The notes beneath the pieces were generated by a model, which was not told where the DNA came from, searched no databases, and was given only the letters and a program-made list of their open reading frames with translations. Of a stretch of 59,460 nucleotides of DNA, positions 13,359 to 24,840 are shown one piece after another; within the stretch, counting starts at the first letter, position 1, and every line of letters starts with the position of its first letter. The stretch comes from Pseudomonadota bacterium (lineage in GTDB: Bacteria; Pseudomonadota; Alphaproteobacteria; Micropepsales; Micropepsaceae). A program made the position numbers and the translations under genes. The stretch lies in the NCBI GenBank assembly GCA_021851325.1, contig JAJZDZ010000017.1, forward strand, positions 1 through 59,460. The letters are read 5' to 3'.

Positions 13359-14219
13359 CTAGAACACTTTTGCGAATGCCTTGGCAATCCAGGACTTCTT
13401 GTCGATCACCGCGCGCTCGTGATGCTTCTTGAGGAGATTGTAGGCATCGCGATACCAGCGGCTGCCCGGATAGTTGGCCCCGAGCACCGCGGCTGCGGTC
13501 TGCGCCTGGCGATCCAGTCCCAGAGCATAATAGGCCTCGGTCAAACGCTCGAGCGCTTCGGCAACCTGCGCGGTACGCTGATAGCGTTCGACCACCACGC
13601 GAAAGCGATTGATGGCCGCAACATAGTCCTGCTGGAACAGATAATAGCGGCCGATGGCCATATCCTTGCCGGCCAGATGATCGAGGGCGAGATCAACCTT
13701 GAGACTGGCATCGCGGGCATAGGCGGTATTGGGAAAGCGCTGGATCACGTCCTCCAGCGCGGCGAGCGCGCGCTGGGTGTCGGTCTGGTCCCGCCCGACA
13801 TCGGTGATGCGGTCATAAAGCGCGATTGCCTTCAGATAGAAGGCGTAGGCCACTTCCTTACTGCCGGGATGCAGCTCGATATATTGCTCGGCGGTGTTGA
13901 TGGCATCTTCGGCATGATTGGCCTGGTAGTAGCAGTAGGCCGCCATCAGCATCGCCCGCCGCGCCCACACTGAATAAGGATGCTGGCGTTCAACTTCGTC
14001 AAACTGCTTGGCGGCCGAGAGCCAGGAGCCGTCGCGGATCTTGCGCCAGGCATCGGCGTAGATCACCTGTACCGGGCGGGCGACATAGGCCGCTTCCTTG
14101 TTGTCCGAGCCCAAAAGGCTCGAGCATCCGGCGAGGACAACGAGGGCGCCAGCCACGGAGAGGGCAAGCAGATAACGAACGCAACGGCGTTGGGCGCGGG
14201 CGATAGTGTCTTGGTGCAT
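13359..14219 (-). CDS. bamD: Outer membrane assembly lipoprotein BamD
   Basis: A 286-residue lipoprotein of the BAM complex that folds outer-membrane beta-barrels. An N-terminal signal ends in the lipobox L-A-G-C. The mature protein is built of TPR-like helical repeats with the family pattern Y-x-x-A-x-x-x-x-x-x-x-x-P-x-S-x-x-x-x-A and the conserved F-P-N-T-x-Y-A-x-D segment. It was formerly called ComL. It sits between lpxC and recN as in many alphaproteobacteria. Confidence 0.93.
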   Translation of the reverse strand: MHQDTIARAQRRCVRYLLALSVAGALVVLAGCSSLLGSDNKEAAYVARPVQVIYADAWRKIRDGSWLSAAKQFDEVERQHPYSVWARRAMLMAAYCYYQANHAEDAINTAEQYIELHPGSKEVAYAFYLKAIALYDRITDVGRDQTDTQRALAALEDVIQRFPNTAYARDASLKVDLALDHLAGKDMAIGRYYLFQQDYVAAINRFRVVVERYQRTAQVAEALERLTEAYYALGLDRQAQTAAAVLGANYPGSRWYRDAYNLLKKHHERAVIDKKSWIAKAFAKVF

Positions 14220-14528
14220 CAGTTCTTCCGGTTACGACAGGGCTGGCCCCCGTGCTCCATCGATACTGGAGTGCACGCAGCTTGGCCAGCCCGCAAATTG
14301 CCGGCACGCGCGGGCTTGCCGCCGACGGCGTTCCGAGCTGCAAAAGCGGACGATTTTGCGGCCCTGGAACACCCAGCCCTGGGCTCCCAGGCGCGGACCG
14401 GGAAGCGCGCACGGTAGACGGCTTCCGGGAGCCCCGGGTGCCCCCGTCTTGGGGAGCAAGGCCATTTGGCGCCGCCAGGCGGGGGTAACCGCGGAAAATG
14501 GGCATTCACCGGGGCCAGGCGCGCGTGG
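14220..14528. other. Non-coding spacer between lpxC and bamD
   Basis: There are 309 bases without a convincing gene. Short open frames on both strands are GC-driven shadows. Several short GC-rich complementary stretches occur (for example around 14360-14420), but none has a U-run. It probably holds the bamD promoter; I cannot pick one with confidence. Confidence 0.4.
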
Positions 14529-15371
14529 CTAATCAGCGCGGACATAATTGTCCGGATCGGCAAAGAGGGCCCGCAAGAGCTGGTTGTTGAGAGCATGGCT
14601 GGAGCGATGGCCCTCGAAGCGGCCATAGATCGGCGCCCCGGCCAGGGCGAGGTCGCCTATGGCATCGAGGATCTTGTGGCGCACGAACTCGTCGGCAAAC
14701 CGCAACAGCTGCGGATTGGCAAGTCGGTCGCCATCAATGGCCAAGGTATTGGACAGGCTGGCCCCCCGGCTCAGTCCCATCTTCAGGAGGGCATCAAGAT
14801 CGGAGAGAAAGCCAAAGGTGCGGGCGGGTGCGATTTCACTGCGAAAACCTGCCTCGGTGAAGGCAAAACTGAAGTGCTGGTGCCCGATGAGCTTGCTCGC
14901 AAAATCAATCGTGAACGCGAACTGTCGCCCGTCATGGGGGGTGAGACGGACGCTCGCCTCAGCGCTTCTGACCTCGACCGTCTTGCGCACATGGATGGCG
15001 CCGCGCTGGCCCTCCTGCAGGCGCACGCCCGCGGCATCGATCAGCTCCAGATAGCAAAGCGCATCACCATCGAGGATCGGAGGCTCCGGTCCATCGAGCT
15101 CGATGCGGGCATCATCAATGCCGGCACCGCTGAAGGCTGCCATCAGATGTTCGATCACGCCCACGCGGGCGCCATCGCGTTCCAGGACGGTACCAAGACG
15201 GGTCTCACCCACCAGCGCGTAGAAGGCGGGGAGCTCGATCCTGAGATCCCGGCGATAGAAGGTAATGCCACTGCCGGCAGCCGCCGGCTGCAGCTCCATG
15301 CTGATCTCGGCCCCGCTGTGAAGACCTACTCCATGGGCCTTGAGGGGCCGTCCAAGCGTTCGTCGGTTCAT
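14529..15371 (-). CDS. lpxC: UDP-3-O-acyl-N-acetylglucosamine deacetylase LpxC
   Basis: The zinc enzyme that catalyses the committed step of lipid A synthesis. With the ATG at 15371 it has 280 residues and begins with the family N-terminus R-T-L-x-x-P-x-x-x-x-G-x-G-L-H-S-G. Zinc-site motifs are visible: H in VIEHLMAA, and H and D in HKILDAIGDLAL; the R-T-F-G-F motif is also present. The open frame continues upstream to 15836, but that part is unlike LpxC and overlaps ftsZ. It follows ftsZ, as in most proteobacteria. Confidence 0.94.
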   Translation of the reverse strand: MNRRTLGRPLKAHGVGLHSGAEISMELQPAAAGSGITFYRRDLRIELPAFYALVGETRLGTVLERDGARVGVIEHLMAAFSGAGIDDARIELDGPEPPILDGDALCYLELIDAAGVRLQEGQRGAIHVRKTVEVRSAEASVRLTPHDGRQFAFTIDFASKLIGHQHFSFAFTEAGFRSEIAPARTFGFLSDLDALLKMGLSRGASLSNTLAIDGDRLANPQLLRFADEFVRHKILDAIGDLALAGAPIYGRFEGHRSSHALNNQLLRALFADPDNYVRAD

Positions 15372-15452
15372 GGCGCTTGATGCCACGGGAAGGGGTGCCA
15401 AGCAAAGGACCCGCCGGCAAATGACTGTCCCGGGGCGGGCGCCGATACGGCA

Positions 15453-15479
15453 AGGGCGCCCGGCAAAGCCGGGCGCCCT
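15453..15479 (-). terminator. GC-rich hairpin downstream of ftsZ
   Basis: A perfect inverted repeat with arms GGGCGCCCGGC and GCCGGGCGCCC around a short loop begins about 30 bases after the ftsZ stop and before lpxC. It looks like an intrinsic terminator or attenuator of the dcw transcript. The U-run is weak (CTTGCC), so partial read-through into lpxC is plausible. Confidence 0.55.
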
Positions 15480-15510
15480 CAATTGAAGGAGAGTATGGAC
15501 CTCGCCAGTG

Positions 15511-17046
15511 CTAGTTGCTCTGACGACGCAGGAAGGCTGGGATCTGGAACTGATCCTCGATCTTCTGATCGGCGAACAGATCGTCAGCGGGTTGCGGGCG
15601 CTGTTCGCTACGCGGCGCCGGCTGCGACGGGGTACGCTGCACCTCCGCACGGTTGGGTGCCGGTTCGACACGCCGTTCGGCCTTGCCGTCATGACCGCGC
15701 CCAAACAGACGCCACTTTGAGGCCTGCTTGGCCTGGCGAGCGGGAGCCTCGGTACGTGCTTCGGCCCGCAATGGCGCGGCCTCCGCGCGCAGTGGGGGCT
15801 CGCTACGAGCCTCCCGCACGGGCTGAAGCGGCTCACTCGGGCTCGGACGCATCGGCCGTTCGATCATGTCTTCCAGGGCTGGCGACACGCTGGCCACGTT
15901 TTCCGCCCGGGTTACCGGACTGCGCAACTCCTCGCTGATGGCTTCGACCTGGCGTAGCACCGGATTGACGCCGGCTGCGACCCGCGCCTCGCTCGCGGCG
16001 GCCGCCTGGGCTGGCGCAGCCATGCGTGCACCGGCACGCGGACGCAGGGGCTCGACATTGGGAGGCATGGCCGCCATCTGCTCGGCTTCGATGCCGGTTG
16101 CCACCACGCTGACGCGGATGCGTCCTTCCATGTTCTCAAGGATGGTGCCGCCAAAGATGATGTTGGCATCGGGATCGACTTCGGCGCGGATGCGGTTGGC
16201 GGCCTGGTCAACCTCGAACAGCATCATGTCGGGACCGCCGGTGATATTGATGAGTACGCCACGCGCCCCCTTCATCGAGACATCGTCGAGCAGCGGATTG
16301 GAAATCGCCGCCTCGGCCGCCTTGATGGAACGATCCTCGCCATCGGCTTCGCCGGTCCCCATCATGGCCTTGCCCATCTCGCTCATCACCGTCTTGATAT
16401 CGGCGAAGTCAAGATTGATTAGGCCAGGCATCACGATGAGATCGGTGACCCCACGCACGCCCGAATGCAGCACATCGTCGGCCATGGCGAAGGCCTGGGC
16501 AAAGGTGGTGCGATCATTGGCAATGCGGAACAGGTTCTGGTTGGGAATGATGATCAGGGTGTCGACATAGGCTTGAAGCTCTTCGATGCCGCGTTCGGCG
16601 ATGCGCATACGCCGGTCACCTTCAAAGGCGAAGGGCTTGGTCACGACGCCGACCGTCAGAATACCCATTTCCCGCACGGCGCGGGCGATCACCGGGGCAG
16701 CACCGGTACCAGTACCACCGCCCATGCCGGCAGTGATGAAGACCATATGCGAGCCTTCGATCTGCTGCAGGATTTCATCGAGCGATTCTTCGGCTCCGGC
16801 CTTGCCGACCTCAGGACGGGCCCCAGCCCCCAGCCCTTCGGTGACACGGGCGCCGATCTGGATGCGCCGTTCTGCCTTGGACTGGCTAAGAGCCTGCGCA
16901 TCGGTATTGGCAACTACGAAATCCACGCCTTCCAGGCGCGACGCGATCATGTTGTTGACGGCGTTGCCACCAGCACCGCCGACGCCGAGCACAGTGATAC
17001 GCGGGCGCAGCTCAGCCACTTCGGGCGCCCTGAATTTGATACTCAT
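15511..17046 (-). CDS. ftsZ: Cell division protein FtsZ
   Basis: The tubulin-like GTPase that forms the division ring. It has 511 residues: the nucleotide-binding G-V-G-G-A-G-G-N-A (residues 21-29), the tubulin signature G-G-G-T-G-T-G (109-115) and the T7 loop N-L-D-F-A-D-I. A very long Ala/Arg/Pro-rich linker (about 320-490) leads to the C-terminal peptide I-P-A-F-L-R-R-Q that binds FtsA and other partners. The extended linker is common in alphaproteobacteria. It lies 70 bases after ftsA. Confidence 0.98.
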   Translation of the reverse strand: MSIKFRAPEVAELRPRITVLGVGGAGGNAVNNMIASRLEGVDFVVANTDAQALSQSKAERRIQIGARVTEGLGAGARPEVGKAGAEESLDEILQQIEGSHMVFITAGMGGGTGTGAAPVIARAVREMGILTVGVVTKPFAFEGDRRMRIAERGIEELQAYVDTLIIIPNQNLFRIANDRTTFAQAFAMADDVLHSGVRGVTDLIVMPGLINLDFADIKTVMSEMGKAMMGTGEADGEDRSIKAAEAAISNPLLDDVSMKGARGVLINITGGPDMMLFEVDQAANRIRAEVDPDANIIFGGTILENMEGRIRVSVVATGIEAEQMAAMPPNVEPLRPRAGARMAAPAQAAAASEARVAAGVNPVLRQVEAISEELRSPVTRAENVASVSPALEDMIERPMRPSPSEPLQPVREARSEPPLRAEAAPLRAEARTEAPARQAKQASKWRLFGRGHDGKAERRVEPAPNRAEVQRTPSQPAPRSEQRPQPADDLFADQKIEDQFQIPAFLRRQSN

Positions 17047-17115
17047 CTTTCACTCTCCTTGCCGTGTATCCCCAAGGGACGCCCAACGCTTGTTATTGTT
17101 GCTAAACGTGTTCGC

Positions 17116-18396
17116 TCATCCGAACAAGCCACCGGTGAGTTTGCTTAAAAAGGATCGTTCGCGCTCGCGCGGTGCGGTTTGCAGTTCCGGGTTGAGCGCC
17201 TCCGGTGGCATGGTGGCGCCGGCCATGAGCAAGCCGAGCGCACACGCATAGTCGGGACCTGCTGAGGCTGCCGGCAAACCCGCGAAGGTTTGCGGTCGGC
17301 CGATGCGCACCTGCTTGTTCAGCACGCGCTGCGCCAGCTCGCGAGTACCGGCGAGTTGACTTGCTCCGCCGGTCAGAACTGCACGTCGTCCGGCGGCGAC
17401 GTCGAAGCCACTTTCGCGCAGCTTGTTCTGCACCTGGCCGAAGATCTCTTCCAGTCGCGGCTGGACGATGCGGGTCAGCGTCGAGCGCGGAACCCGCGCG
17501 GCATATTGGTCGCCCTCCTCGCCCATCTGCGGCACCGCCACCATATCGGTTCCGGTTTCGATGTCGCCGAGCGCAGCAGCATAAAGCGTTTTGATGCGCT
17601 CGGCAGCGGAGACCGGTGCCACCAGCATGCGGGCAAGATCGGCGGTGACATGACCGCCACCGATCGGCACCGCATCGGCAAAGACGAGCTGGCCCTCGAT
17701 GAAGACCGCGATGGTGGTGACCCCACCGCCCATGTCGATGACCGTCGCCCCCAGTTGCAGCTCATCGGGAGTGAGCGTGGAAATCGCACTGGCATAACCC
17801 GTGAAGAGCGTACCGGCGACCGAGAGATGGCAACGTTCCACGGCCAGCTTGAGATTTTGTAGCGGCGCCGGCTTGACCGCCACCGCATGCATGCTTACCC
17901 CGATACGCTGGCAGAACATTCCGCGGGGGTCACGCACGCCACGGGCCTCATCGACCACATAGGAAATCGGCGCCGACTGGATGACCTCCTCACCCTCGCG
18001 CTGACAGCGTCGATGGCCCTCGGACAGGAGCTGATGCAGATGATCGTCGGAGACCAGTTCGCCATCCAGCGCCATCGCCGCCCGGGAGGTCACCGAGGTC
18101 GGTCCGCCGCACGCCACCGACACAATGACATTCTGAATGCGGGTGTCAGCATGGTTCTCAGCTGCGGCCACCGCTTCGCCGATCGCGTCCACCGCTTCAT
18201 CGATATTGGTGATGGTTCCTGCGCGCACCCCATTGGATTCGCGCAGCGCTGCGCCTACCACCTTGAGGGAGCCGGGCTCGGACCGTCCAATGACACAGGC
18301 AACCTTCGACGAGCCGATATCGAGCGCCGCCACCAAGGCGGTGCGATAGGCGGCGGGCTGGGCATTGGCCGTTTTCATGCGCATCGTTTCGCCCAT
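17116..18396 (-). CDS. ftsA: Cell division protein FtsA
   Basis: An actin-like ATPase of 426 residues that tethers FtsZ to the inner membrane. The phosphate-1 motif L-D-I-G-S-S-K-V is near residue 25. The later motif I-D-M-G-G-G-V-T-T and adenosine motif L-T-G-G-A-S are present. The C-terminus ends in an amphipathic stretch (FLSKLTGGLFG) that serves as the membrane-targeting helix. The ATG at 18396 overlaps the ftsQ stop; an ATG four codons later is possible. Confidence 0.97.
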   Translation of the reverse strand: MGETMRMKTANAQPAAYRTALVAALDIGSSKVACVIGRSEPGSLKVVGAALRESNGVRAGTITNIDEAVDAIGEAVAAAENHADTRIQNVIVSVACGGPTSVTSRAAMALDGELVSDDHLHQLLSEGHRRCQREGEEVIQSAPISYVVDEARGVRDPRGMFCQRIGVSMHAVAVKPAPLQNLKLAVERCHLSVAGTLFTGYASAISTLTPDELQLGATVIDMGGGVTTIAVFIEGQLVFADAVPIGGGHVTADLARMLVAPVSAAERIKTLYAAALGDIETGTDMVAVPQMGEEGDQYAARVPRSTLTRIVQPRLEEIFGQVQNKLRESGFDVAAGRRAVLTGGASQLAGTRELAQRVLNKQVRIGRPQTFAGLPAASAGPDYACALGLLMAGATMPPEALNPELQTAPRERERSFLSKLTGGLFG

Positions 18397-19349
18397 CAGG
18401 CTTTGTTCTCCCGGGCCTGGGGCTGCGCCGCCTTCTGGCTACGCAGCGTGAAATACAGATCTTCAGGTGAGCGCAGATCAATCTGCGAGATACTGCGATT
18501 GAGCACACCATCATTGACAATCAGCCGCTCCAGAACCCCGAGCTGCTTGCGCCAGCCGGTTTCGGGCAAGAGGGCGACAACCCCGGTATTGAGGATCAGG
18601 TTCCAGCGCCGCTGCGAAACGCGCTGCATCGCGGTCAGCCTGGCCTGGATCCCAGGATAGGCCTTGATCGCCGCAACCAGGGTCGCGCCACCGACCGGAC
18701 GACCACCGACAAAGACGGGCAGCTTCGGGAACTGCTGTGGCGTAGCCGCGACGATCGGCGCCCCAGAACGGGTGATGACATAGAGCCCCTTGGCCGACTG
18801 CCACAGGGCGAAGGGGGTCTTCTCGGTGATGTCGACACGGATCGAGTCCGGATAGCGCCGGGTCACCTGGGCACTCTTCACCCAGGGCAAGCCGAGCAGG
18901 CGGGCTCGAGCAGCTCCCAGGTTCACGTCAAAAATAGATTGACCAGGTTTCAGATTCAGCACAGCGAGAATCATCTGCGGCGACGTGTGATTCTCTCCTC
19001 TCAGAGTCAGCTTGGAAATACCAAAGCCGGCATAATTCGACATTGCCGCTGCCAAAGAGTCGATTTTTTTCGCAGCAGCCCCCACATAACCGGCGATGAG
19101 GAGCACAGCGACAAGACCAAGCGCCAGACCTGCCCCGCTCAGCGCGAGGCGTGGTCGGCGCAAACCAAGACGCTGGAGAAGCGCGCCAAGCATCCCATTA
19201 CTTCCAGAGGTGCGCGCCGGCGCGCTCGACCGCCGCGTCTGGCGGTGAGGCGCGCTTGAGGCCGCAGCCGGACGCTTGTCACTGCGCCCGCTGCGACGCT
19301 GGCTGGCGGCCCGCGCCGGTTGCCGTCTTTGTCCCTTCAGCGCCCGCAT
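18396..19349 (-). CDS. ftsQ: Cell division protein FtsQ
   Basis: A bitopic divisome protein of 317 residues. A basic cytoplasmic N-terminus (about 1-65, rich in Arg, Gln and Ser) precedes one transmembrane helix (about 68-91). A periplasmic POTRA domain follows ([13 protein letters not shown] ... V-K-S-A-x-V-x-R-x-Y-P-D), then the FtsQ/DivIB beta domain. It interacts with FtsB/FtsL in other bacteria. It overlaps ddl by several codons and abuts ftsA. Confidence 0.93.
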   Translation of the reverse strand: MRALKGQRRQPARAASQRRSGRSDKRPAAASSAPHRQTRRSSAPARTSGSNGMLGALLQRLGLRRPRLALSGAGLALGLVAVLLIAGYVGAAAKKIDSLAAAMSNYAGFGISKLTLRGENHTSPQMILAVLNLKPGQSIFDVNLGAARARLLGLPWVKSAQVTRRYPDSIRVDITEKTPFALWQSAKGLYVITRSGAPIVAATPQQFPKLPVFVGGRPVGGATLVAAIKAYPGIQARLTAMQRVSQRRWNLILNTGVVALLPETGWRKQLGVLERLIVNDGVLNRSISQIDLRSPEDLYFTLRSQKAAQPQARENKA

Positions 19350-20272
19350 GACGCGTCCTCCACAATCCAGCGACAGAGTGCGCCATAGCTGAAGCCGGCA
19401 AAGGCTGCCTGCTCGGGCACCAGTGAGGTTTTGGTCATGCCGGGCTGGGTATTGACCTCGAGCAGAATGAGCCGATGCGCATCAGTGCTGTCGTCGTAAC
19501 GCAGATCGGTCCGCGTCACCCCGCGACAGCCAAGCGCAGCATGAGCCTGTTCCGCCAGGGCCATGGCCCGCTCCATGACCGTCTGGGGGATCGGCGCCGG
19601 GATCACATGCTTGGATCCGCCTTCCGAATATTTGGCCTCGTAATCATAGAAGCTGTGGCTGGTGGTGATTTCGGTAACCGCCAGCGCCCGTCCGCCCATC
19701 ACCCCGATGCTGAGCTCACGGCCGGGCACATATTCTTCAACCATCATCTCGTCGGACAGCGTCCAGTCATCCCGTCCGAGGCTTTCGGGGGGACGATTGT
19801 CGCCTTCACGAACAATGAAGACCCCGACCGAAGATCCTTCATTGACCGGCTTGATCACATAGGGCGGCGCCATCAGATGGGTTTGCGCGGCCTGACGGCG
19901 ATCAACGACGATCGAATTAACCACGGGAAGTCCGGCAGCCCGGAATACATCCTTGGCCCGCTGCTTGTGCATCGCCAGCGCCGAGGCCAGAACACCCGAA
20001 TGGGTATAGGCAAGTCCCAAAACCTCCAGCAGCCCCTGCACGCAGCCATCTTCTCCCCAGCGTCCGTGCAGTGCATTGAAGACTGCATCGGGCTTCACCC
20101 GGTTGAGCTGGGCTGCGAGGTCGGAGGTTTTGGGATCGATCTCGACGACCTCGTAGCCTTCCTCGCGCAACGCCGCCGCGCAGAAGCGACCGCTGTTGAG
20201 GCTCACCTCCCGCTCGGCGGAAACTCCACCGAGCAGCACTGCGATTTTATGAAATCGCGGTAACGGGGTCAT
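19337..20272 (-). CDS. ddl: D-alanine--D-alanine ligase
   Basis: An ATP-grasp enzyme of 311 residues making the D-Ala-D-Ala dipeptide for MurF. Family motifs are present: [10 protein letters not shown] near the N-terminus, the [12 protein letters not shown] motif, [10 protein letters not shown] in the ATP-grasp core and [10 protein letters not shown] at the end. The chosen ATG at 20272 overlaps the murB stop (ATGA); an upstream in-frame start at 20299 would lie inside murB. Confidence 0.96.
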   Translation of the reverse strand: MTPLPRFHKIAVLLGGVSAEREVSLNSGRFCAAALREEGYEVVEIDPKTSDLAAQLNRVKPDAVFNALHGRWGEDGCVQGLLEVLGLAYTHSGVLASALAMHKQRAKDVFRAAGLPVVNSIVVDRRQAAQTHLMAPPYVIKPVNEGSSVGVFIVREGDNRPPESLGRDDWTLSDEMMVEEYVPGRELSIGVMGGRALAVTEITTSHSFYDYEAKYSEGGSKHVIPAPIPQTVMERAMALAEQAHAALGCRGVTRTDLRYDDSTDAHRLILLEVNTQPGMTKTSLVPEQAAFAGFSYGALCRWIVEDASCGR

Positions 20273-21171
20273 GCTTGGCCCACCCTTTTGATTTCCCACT
20301 CAAGGATGATGCCGAACCGGGCCTCTACCTTGGCCCGAACCTCTTCGCCCAGAGCTTCGAGATCGGCGGCACGGGCCTCACCCAGATTGATGAGAAAGTT
20401 GCAATGCTTGTCCGAGACCATCGCATCGCCCCGGCGCAGTCCACGGCAACCCGCACCGTCGATGAGCGACCAGGCTTTCTGACCCGGCGGATTCTTGAAG
20501 GTGGAGCCGCCGGTCTTCGCCCGCACCGGCTGCGCCGCTTCGCGTTCGGACAGTAATTTCTGCATGGTGGCACGCACGCTGTCGGGGTCCTCGCGGTGGC
20601 CCTCCAGCACGGCCTCGACAAACACCACATCCTCCGGCAGCGCACTGCGGCGATAGCCAAAGCCCATGTCGTCCGGGCCAAGGCTGAGCTGCCGCCCCTG
20701 CCCATCCAGCGCCGTGGCAGCAACGAACACATCCTTGATCTCGCGTCCGTAGCAGCCCGCGTTCATGCGCAGCGCCCCGCCAATGGTTCCAGGTACACCA
20801 CGCAGAAATTCAAGGCCGCCAATGCCCGCATCTGCCGCCGCGCGCGCCACCGCACTATCAAGCGCTGCCGCGCCGACCGTGAGGCGGGTGCCTTCGCTGC
20901 GGATCTTGCCAAAGGCGGCAGCAGGAAGGCGGATCACCACCCCCTTGATGCCACCATCGCGGACCAGGAGGTTGGAGCCTACACCGATTACCGTGAGCGG
21001 AAGGCCGGACGGACGGGCCGCCAGAAATGCTGCCAGATCCTTGACATCCTGCGGACGGAACAGCACCTCGGCCGGGCCACCGGCGCGAAACCACACCAAC
21101 TCCTTGAGCGGAGCCTCGTGCTGGTAGCTGCCGCGGATCTCGGGAAGATGCACCGTTGTGATCATCGTCAT
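20269..21171 (-). CDS. murB: UDP-N-acetylenolpyruvoylglucosamine reductase MurB
   Basis: The FAD enzyme that reduces UDP-GlcNAc-enolpyruvate to UDP-MurNAc, 300 residues. The FAD-binding [11 protein letters not shown], the G-x-P-G-T-I-G-G motif, the Y-x-x-R motif (F-G-Y-R-R-S) and the catalytic serine in G-G-S-T-F-K-N-P are visible. Four-base overlaps with murC upstream and ddl downstream mark one tightly coupled operon. Confidence 0.97.
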   Translation of the reverse strand: MTMITTVHLPEIRGSYQHEAPLKELVWFRAGGPAEVLFRPQDVKDLAAFLAARPSGLPLTVIGVGSNLLVRDGGIKGVVIRLPAAAFGKIRSEGTRLTVGAAALDSAVARAAADAGIGGLEFLRGVPGTIGGALRMNAGCYGREIKDVFVAATALDGQGRQLSLGPDDMGFGYRRSALPEDVVFVEAVLEGHREDPDSVRATMQKLLSEREAAQPVRAKTGGSTFKNPPGQKAWSLIDGAGCRGLRRGDAMVSDKHCNFLINLGEARAADLEALGEEVRAKVEARFGIILEWEIKRVGQA

Positions 21172-22607
21172 CGGCGCGCCTCCTCAGTCTCCAGTGCCGC
21201 AGCGAGCCCCCGCGCCCAGTGGGTGATCGATCCCGCTCCGAGGCAGACGATGGCACCACCTGGCTTGACGAGAGGACGAAGCGTCGCAGCGAGGTCGCTT
21301 TCGCCCTCGATGGTCAGCACGTGATGATGACCATGCGCCCGCAGCGACTGGGCATAGGTATCGCGGTCGATCCCCGCAATCGGCGCCTCGCCTGCGGCAT
21401 AAACGGGTGCAATGACGGCCACATCGGCGTCATTGAGGCAGCTCGAGAACTGTTCGAAGGTATCGCGCAGACGGGTAAAACGATGCGGCTGGACCACCGC
21501 GATGATGGGCCCGCTATAGGCTTGACGGGCTGCACGCAGGGCCGCTGCGATCTTGAACGGGTTGTGGCCATAATCATCGATGATCGCCATGCCATTCCAG
21601 GCCCCGACGCGGGTGAAGCGTCGCCCCACGCCGCCAAAGCCGGCGAGCGCCGTGCGGATCGTATCGTCGCTGATACCAAGTTCGCGGGCCACCGCAAGCG
21701 CCGCGAGCGCGTTCTGGACATTGTGCTCGCCAGGCATGGGCAGACTGAGATTGGCGATCAGGGTCTTGGTCTGCGTCGGCCGGTCGGTGGCGATGACACT
21801 GAAATAGGAGGTGCCGTTCTCGTAGCGCAGATTGACGGCGCGGAAATCTGCCTGAGGTGACAGACCATAAGTAAGGACACGGCGATCGCGGATCTGCGCC
21901 ACCATGGCCTGTACCTCCGGATGGTCGAGGCACATCACGGCAAAGCCATAGAACGGGACGTTCTCCACGAAACTGAGAAAGGCGGCCCGCAAGGTGTCAA
22001 AGCTGCCGTAAAAATCCAGATGATCGGGATCGATGTTGGTCACCACCGAGACCGTGGCCGGCAGCCGCAGAAAGGTGCCATCGCTTTCGTCGGCTTCGAC
22101 CACCGCCCAGTCGCCAGCTCCCAGGCGGGCATTGGTGCCATAGGCGTTGATGATGCCGCCATTGACCACAGTGGGATCAAGACCGCCGGCATCCAGCAGC
22201 GCGGCAACAAGCGTGGTCGTCGTTGTCTTGCCATTGGTACCGGCCACCGCCACACACCATTTCAGACGCATGATCTCGGCCAGCATCTCGGCCCGGCGCA
22301 CCAAGGGCAGGCCGCGCAGACGGGCGGCATCAAACTCCGGATTTCCGACCTTGACGGCAGAGGAGTAAACGACGACGTGCGCGCCCTGTAGGTTTTCGGC
22401 GCTGTGCCCGATGGTAATCGTGACACCCAGCGACCGCAGTCGGCGAACGACATCGCTTTCGGCCAGATCCGAGCCGGAGACGTGATAGCCGAGATTATGC
22501 ATGATCTCGGCGATACCGCTCATACCGATACCACCGATGCCGATAAAGTGGATCCGCCCCGTCTCCAGGGGCACGCGTGTCGGTGCAGGCGCGCGGGTGG
22601 CAATCAC
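21168..22607 (-). CDS. murC: UDP-N-acetylmuramate--L-alanine ligase MurC
   Basis: A Mur ligase of 479 residues adding L-Ala to UDP-MurNAc. It shows the N-terminal G-I-G-G-I-G-M-S-G Rossmann loop, the ATP loop G-T-N-G-K-T-T-T-T and the D-D-Y-G-H-N-P motif in the C-terminal part. The start is a GTG overlapping the murG stop (GTGA), with GGAGG a few bases upstream. Confidence 0.97.
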   Translation of the reverse strand: MIATRAPAPTRVPLETGRIHFIGIGGIGMSGIAEIMHNLGYHVSGSDLAESDVVRRLRSLGVTITIGHSAENLQGAHVVVYSSAVKVGNPEFDAARLRGLPLVRRAEMLAEIMRLKWCVAVAGTNGKTTTTTLVAALLDAGGLDPTVVNGGIINAYGTNARLGAGDWAVVEADESDGTFLRLPATVSVVTNIDPDHLDFYGSFDTLRAAFLSFVENVPFYGFAVMCLDHPEVQAMVAQIRDRRVLTYGLSPQADFRAVNLRYENGTSYFSVIATDRPTQTKTLIANLSLPMPGEHNVQNALAALAVARELGISDDTIRTALAGFGGVGRRFTRVGAWNGMAIIDDYGHNPFKIAAALRAARQAYSGPIIAVVQPHRFTRLRDTFEQFSSCLNDADVAVIAPVYAAGEAPIAGIDRDTYAQSLRAHGHHHVLTIEGESDLAATLRPLVKPGGAIVCLGAGSITHWARGLAAALETEEARR

Positions 22608-23695
22608 GACGACCTCCCCAGTTCTTCGACCAGGTCGGCGAGGTGTTCGGCCGCGTTCGGATAGGCAAGCTTGCGGGCGGCTTGCGCCTTCTGAGCCAGA
22701 CTGTCGGGAGCCGCAAAGGCCTCGGTGAGGAGACTGGCCAACCGCTCGGCCGAAAACTCACTCTGGCGCACCGCCCAACCTGCGCCCGCAGTGGCGAAGG
22801 CCTCGGCGTTTGGCATCTGGTTGTCATCCAGGGCATGCGGGAGGGGCACCAGAATAGCCGGTCTGCCGATCAGGGCCAACTCACTGACTGTCCCCGCACC
22901 AGCGCGGGCAACCACCAGATGCGCCGCAGCCATGCGCTGCGGCAGATCCGCGAAGAATGGCGCAAGTTCGGCGTCGATCTCCATCTGCGCATAGGCGCGG
23001 CCGACATCATCAAGATCTTCGGGCCGGCATTGCTGGATCAGATGCAGACGCTGACGCAGATCAGCGGGCAGACGTGCGAGTGCGGCCGGAACGATCTCGC
23101 TGAAGACATGCGCGCCCTGGCTGCCACCGAAGACGAGAAGCTCGATCCGTCCCTGCGCGGCGAGTTCGGGAAAAGGCGCAAAGGCGCGCGCCATCACCTC
23201 GGCACGCAACGGATTGCCGGTATAGATGACCTTGCTCATGTCCTTGGGCAGGAAGCGGACGAGAGGCAGATTGGCTGCGATGCGCTCAACGTGATTGGCC
23301 AAAAGCCGATTGGCACGACCCAAAAGCGCATCCGGCGTCAGAATGACGGTGGGAATGCGCTTCAGACAGGCGGCCAGCATCACCGGCACCGACGGGTAGC
23401 CACCAAATCCGACCACAACACGGGGCTTGAGGCGACCGAGCTTGAGCAGCGACAGGGACAGTCCGGCCAAAATCTCAAAGGGCGCCAGCGCAAGGCGCAG
23501 CGCCGAGCGATCCGAGAACGCGGCCGAAGGAACCGTGGTGATCTGTGCCGCCGGAAATGCCGTGTCGTAATTCTTGAACCGGGCATCGGTCATGACGACG
23601 ATGGCATGGCCACGGCGCGCCAGTTCCGCGGCGAGGGCCTGGGCTGGGAACAGATGGCCGCCGGTACCGCCGGCTGACAACACGATCGTGCTCAT
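22604..23695 (-). CDS. murG: UDP-GlcNAc:lipid I N-acetylglucosaminyltransferase MurG
   Basis: A GT28 glycosyltransferase of 363 residues that converts lipid I to lipid II on the inner face of the cytoplasmic membrane. The N-terminal [12 protein letters not shown] motif, a second glycine-rich loop (F-G-G-S-Q-G-A) and the donor-binding stretch with [10 protein letters not shown] are all seen. It overlaps ftsW and murC by four bases each. Confidence 0.97.
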   Translation of the reverse strand: MSTIVLSAGGTGGHLFPAQALAAELARRGHAIVVMTDARFKNYDTAFPAAQITTVPSAAFSDRSALRLALAPFEILAGLSLSLLKLGRLKPRVVVGFGGYPSVPVMLAACLKRIPTVILTPDALLGRANRLLANHVERIAANLPLVRFLPKDMSKVIYTGNPLRAEVMARAFAPFPELAAQGRIELLVFGGSQGAHVFSEIVPAALARLPADLRQRLHLIQQCRPEDLDDVGRAYAQMEIDAELAPFFADLPQRMAAAHLVVARAGAGTVSELALIGRPAILVPLPHALDDNQMPNAEAFATAGAGWAVRQSEFSAERLASLLTEAFAAPDSLAQKAQAARKLAYPNAAEHLADLVEELGRSS

Positions 23696-24840
23696 GGCGG
23701 CGTCTCGCGCAGGAAGGTGAAGACGTCATGATCTTCATGGCCGATCTTGGGCCGCTGGCGGGTGACGGCCAGGGCAAAGCCGAAACTGAGGGCGATGGCA
23801 AAGAGAGACGATCCGCCATACGAGATAAAGGGCAGCGTCATGCCCTTCGCTGGCAGCAGCGAGATCGCAACCCCCATATTGATGAAGGCCTGCAGCGCCA
23901 CAACAATGGCAAGCCCAGCCCCGGCGATCTGTGAGAAGGGATCGCGCGCCTGCGCCGAACGCATCAGCAGGCGCACGGCGAGGACGCAGAACAGTACGGC
24001 AATCAATCCGCATAGAACCAGACCGAACTCTTCACCGGCGACGGCAAATATGAAGTCGGAATTGGCATCGGGCAGACGATATTTGATGGTCCCTGCACCC
24101 GGTCCCACGCCAAACAGACCGCCGCGGGCAAAGGCCTCCAGGGACAGCTGGGTCTGAAAGCCACCGCTGCCGAGGAATTGCTGGACCCGGTGGTGGACGT
24201 AGCCGAAGGTGAAATACGCACCGACCACAAGCATCATCACCGAACCGGCCAGCCCGCTGATCCACAGTGCCGACACACCATAGACAAACAGCAGGGCTCC
24301 CCACAGGCTCAGCATCAGCGCCGTCTGTCCGACATCCGGCTGCAACAGCAGGATGATCACGGCCGGGGCGATCAGCAGCAGCGTGATCACCGGCTTGGGC
24401 AGGATCATCTTGGCCTTGTCGGCAAGGATGGAGGCCGCCAGCACGGCAAATCCGGGTTTGAGAAATTCGCTCGGCTGCACCGTCATGAAACCAAGATCGA
24501 TCCAGCGGCGCGCGCCGAGTACCCGGCTGCCGAGGAGTATGGCAAGCATGGATCCGATCAAGGCGAGCGCAAACACCACCGCGGCGGTGAGCTTGACCGA
24601 GCGCAGCGACAAGGTCGAGGTGAACCACAATATGAAAAGTGCGATCACCGCATAGAAGCTCTGATGCCAGGCATAGAGAAAATTGCCCGCACTGAGGAGG
24701 CCGCCGGTTGCCGCCGGACTGGCGGCAAACGCCAGCATGATGCCGATGGCGAGGATCGCAAGCATGATGGAGACCGCAACGCGGTCGATGGTCCACCACC
24801 ATGCGGCAAGGCCGCTGCGATCGGCGCGCGACAGACTCAT
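23692..24840 (-). CDS. ftsW: Septal peptidoglycan polymerase FtsW
   Basis: A SEDS-family membrane glycosyltransferase of 382 residues with about ten predicted hydrophobic segments. The family signatures R-R-W-I-D-L-G-x-x-x-x-Q-P-S-E and P-F-I-S-Y-G-G-S-S-L are present. GGAGGTGAT sits seven bases before the ATG at 24840, which excludes the longer frame starting at 24927. It works with FtsI, encoded upstream in the same cluster. Confidence 0.95.
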   Translation of the reverse strand: MSLSRADRSGLAAWWWTIDRVAVSIMLAILAIGIMLAFAASPAATGGLLSAGNFLYAWHQSFYAVIALFILWFTSTLSLRSVKLTAAVVFALALIGSMLAILLGSRVLGARRWIDLGFMTVQPSEFLKPGFAVLAASILADKAKMILPKPVITLLLIAPAVIILLLQPDVGQTALMLSLWGALLFVYGVSALWISGLAGSVMMLVVGAYFTFGYVHHRVQQFLGSGGFQTQLSLEAFARGGLFGVGPGAGTIKYRLPDANSDFIFAVAGEEFGLVLCGLIAVLFCVLAVRLLMRSAQARDPFSQIAGAGLAIVVALQAFINMGVAISLLPAKGMTLPFISYGGSSLFAIALSFGFALAVTRQRPKIGHEDHDVFTFLRETPP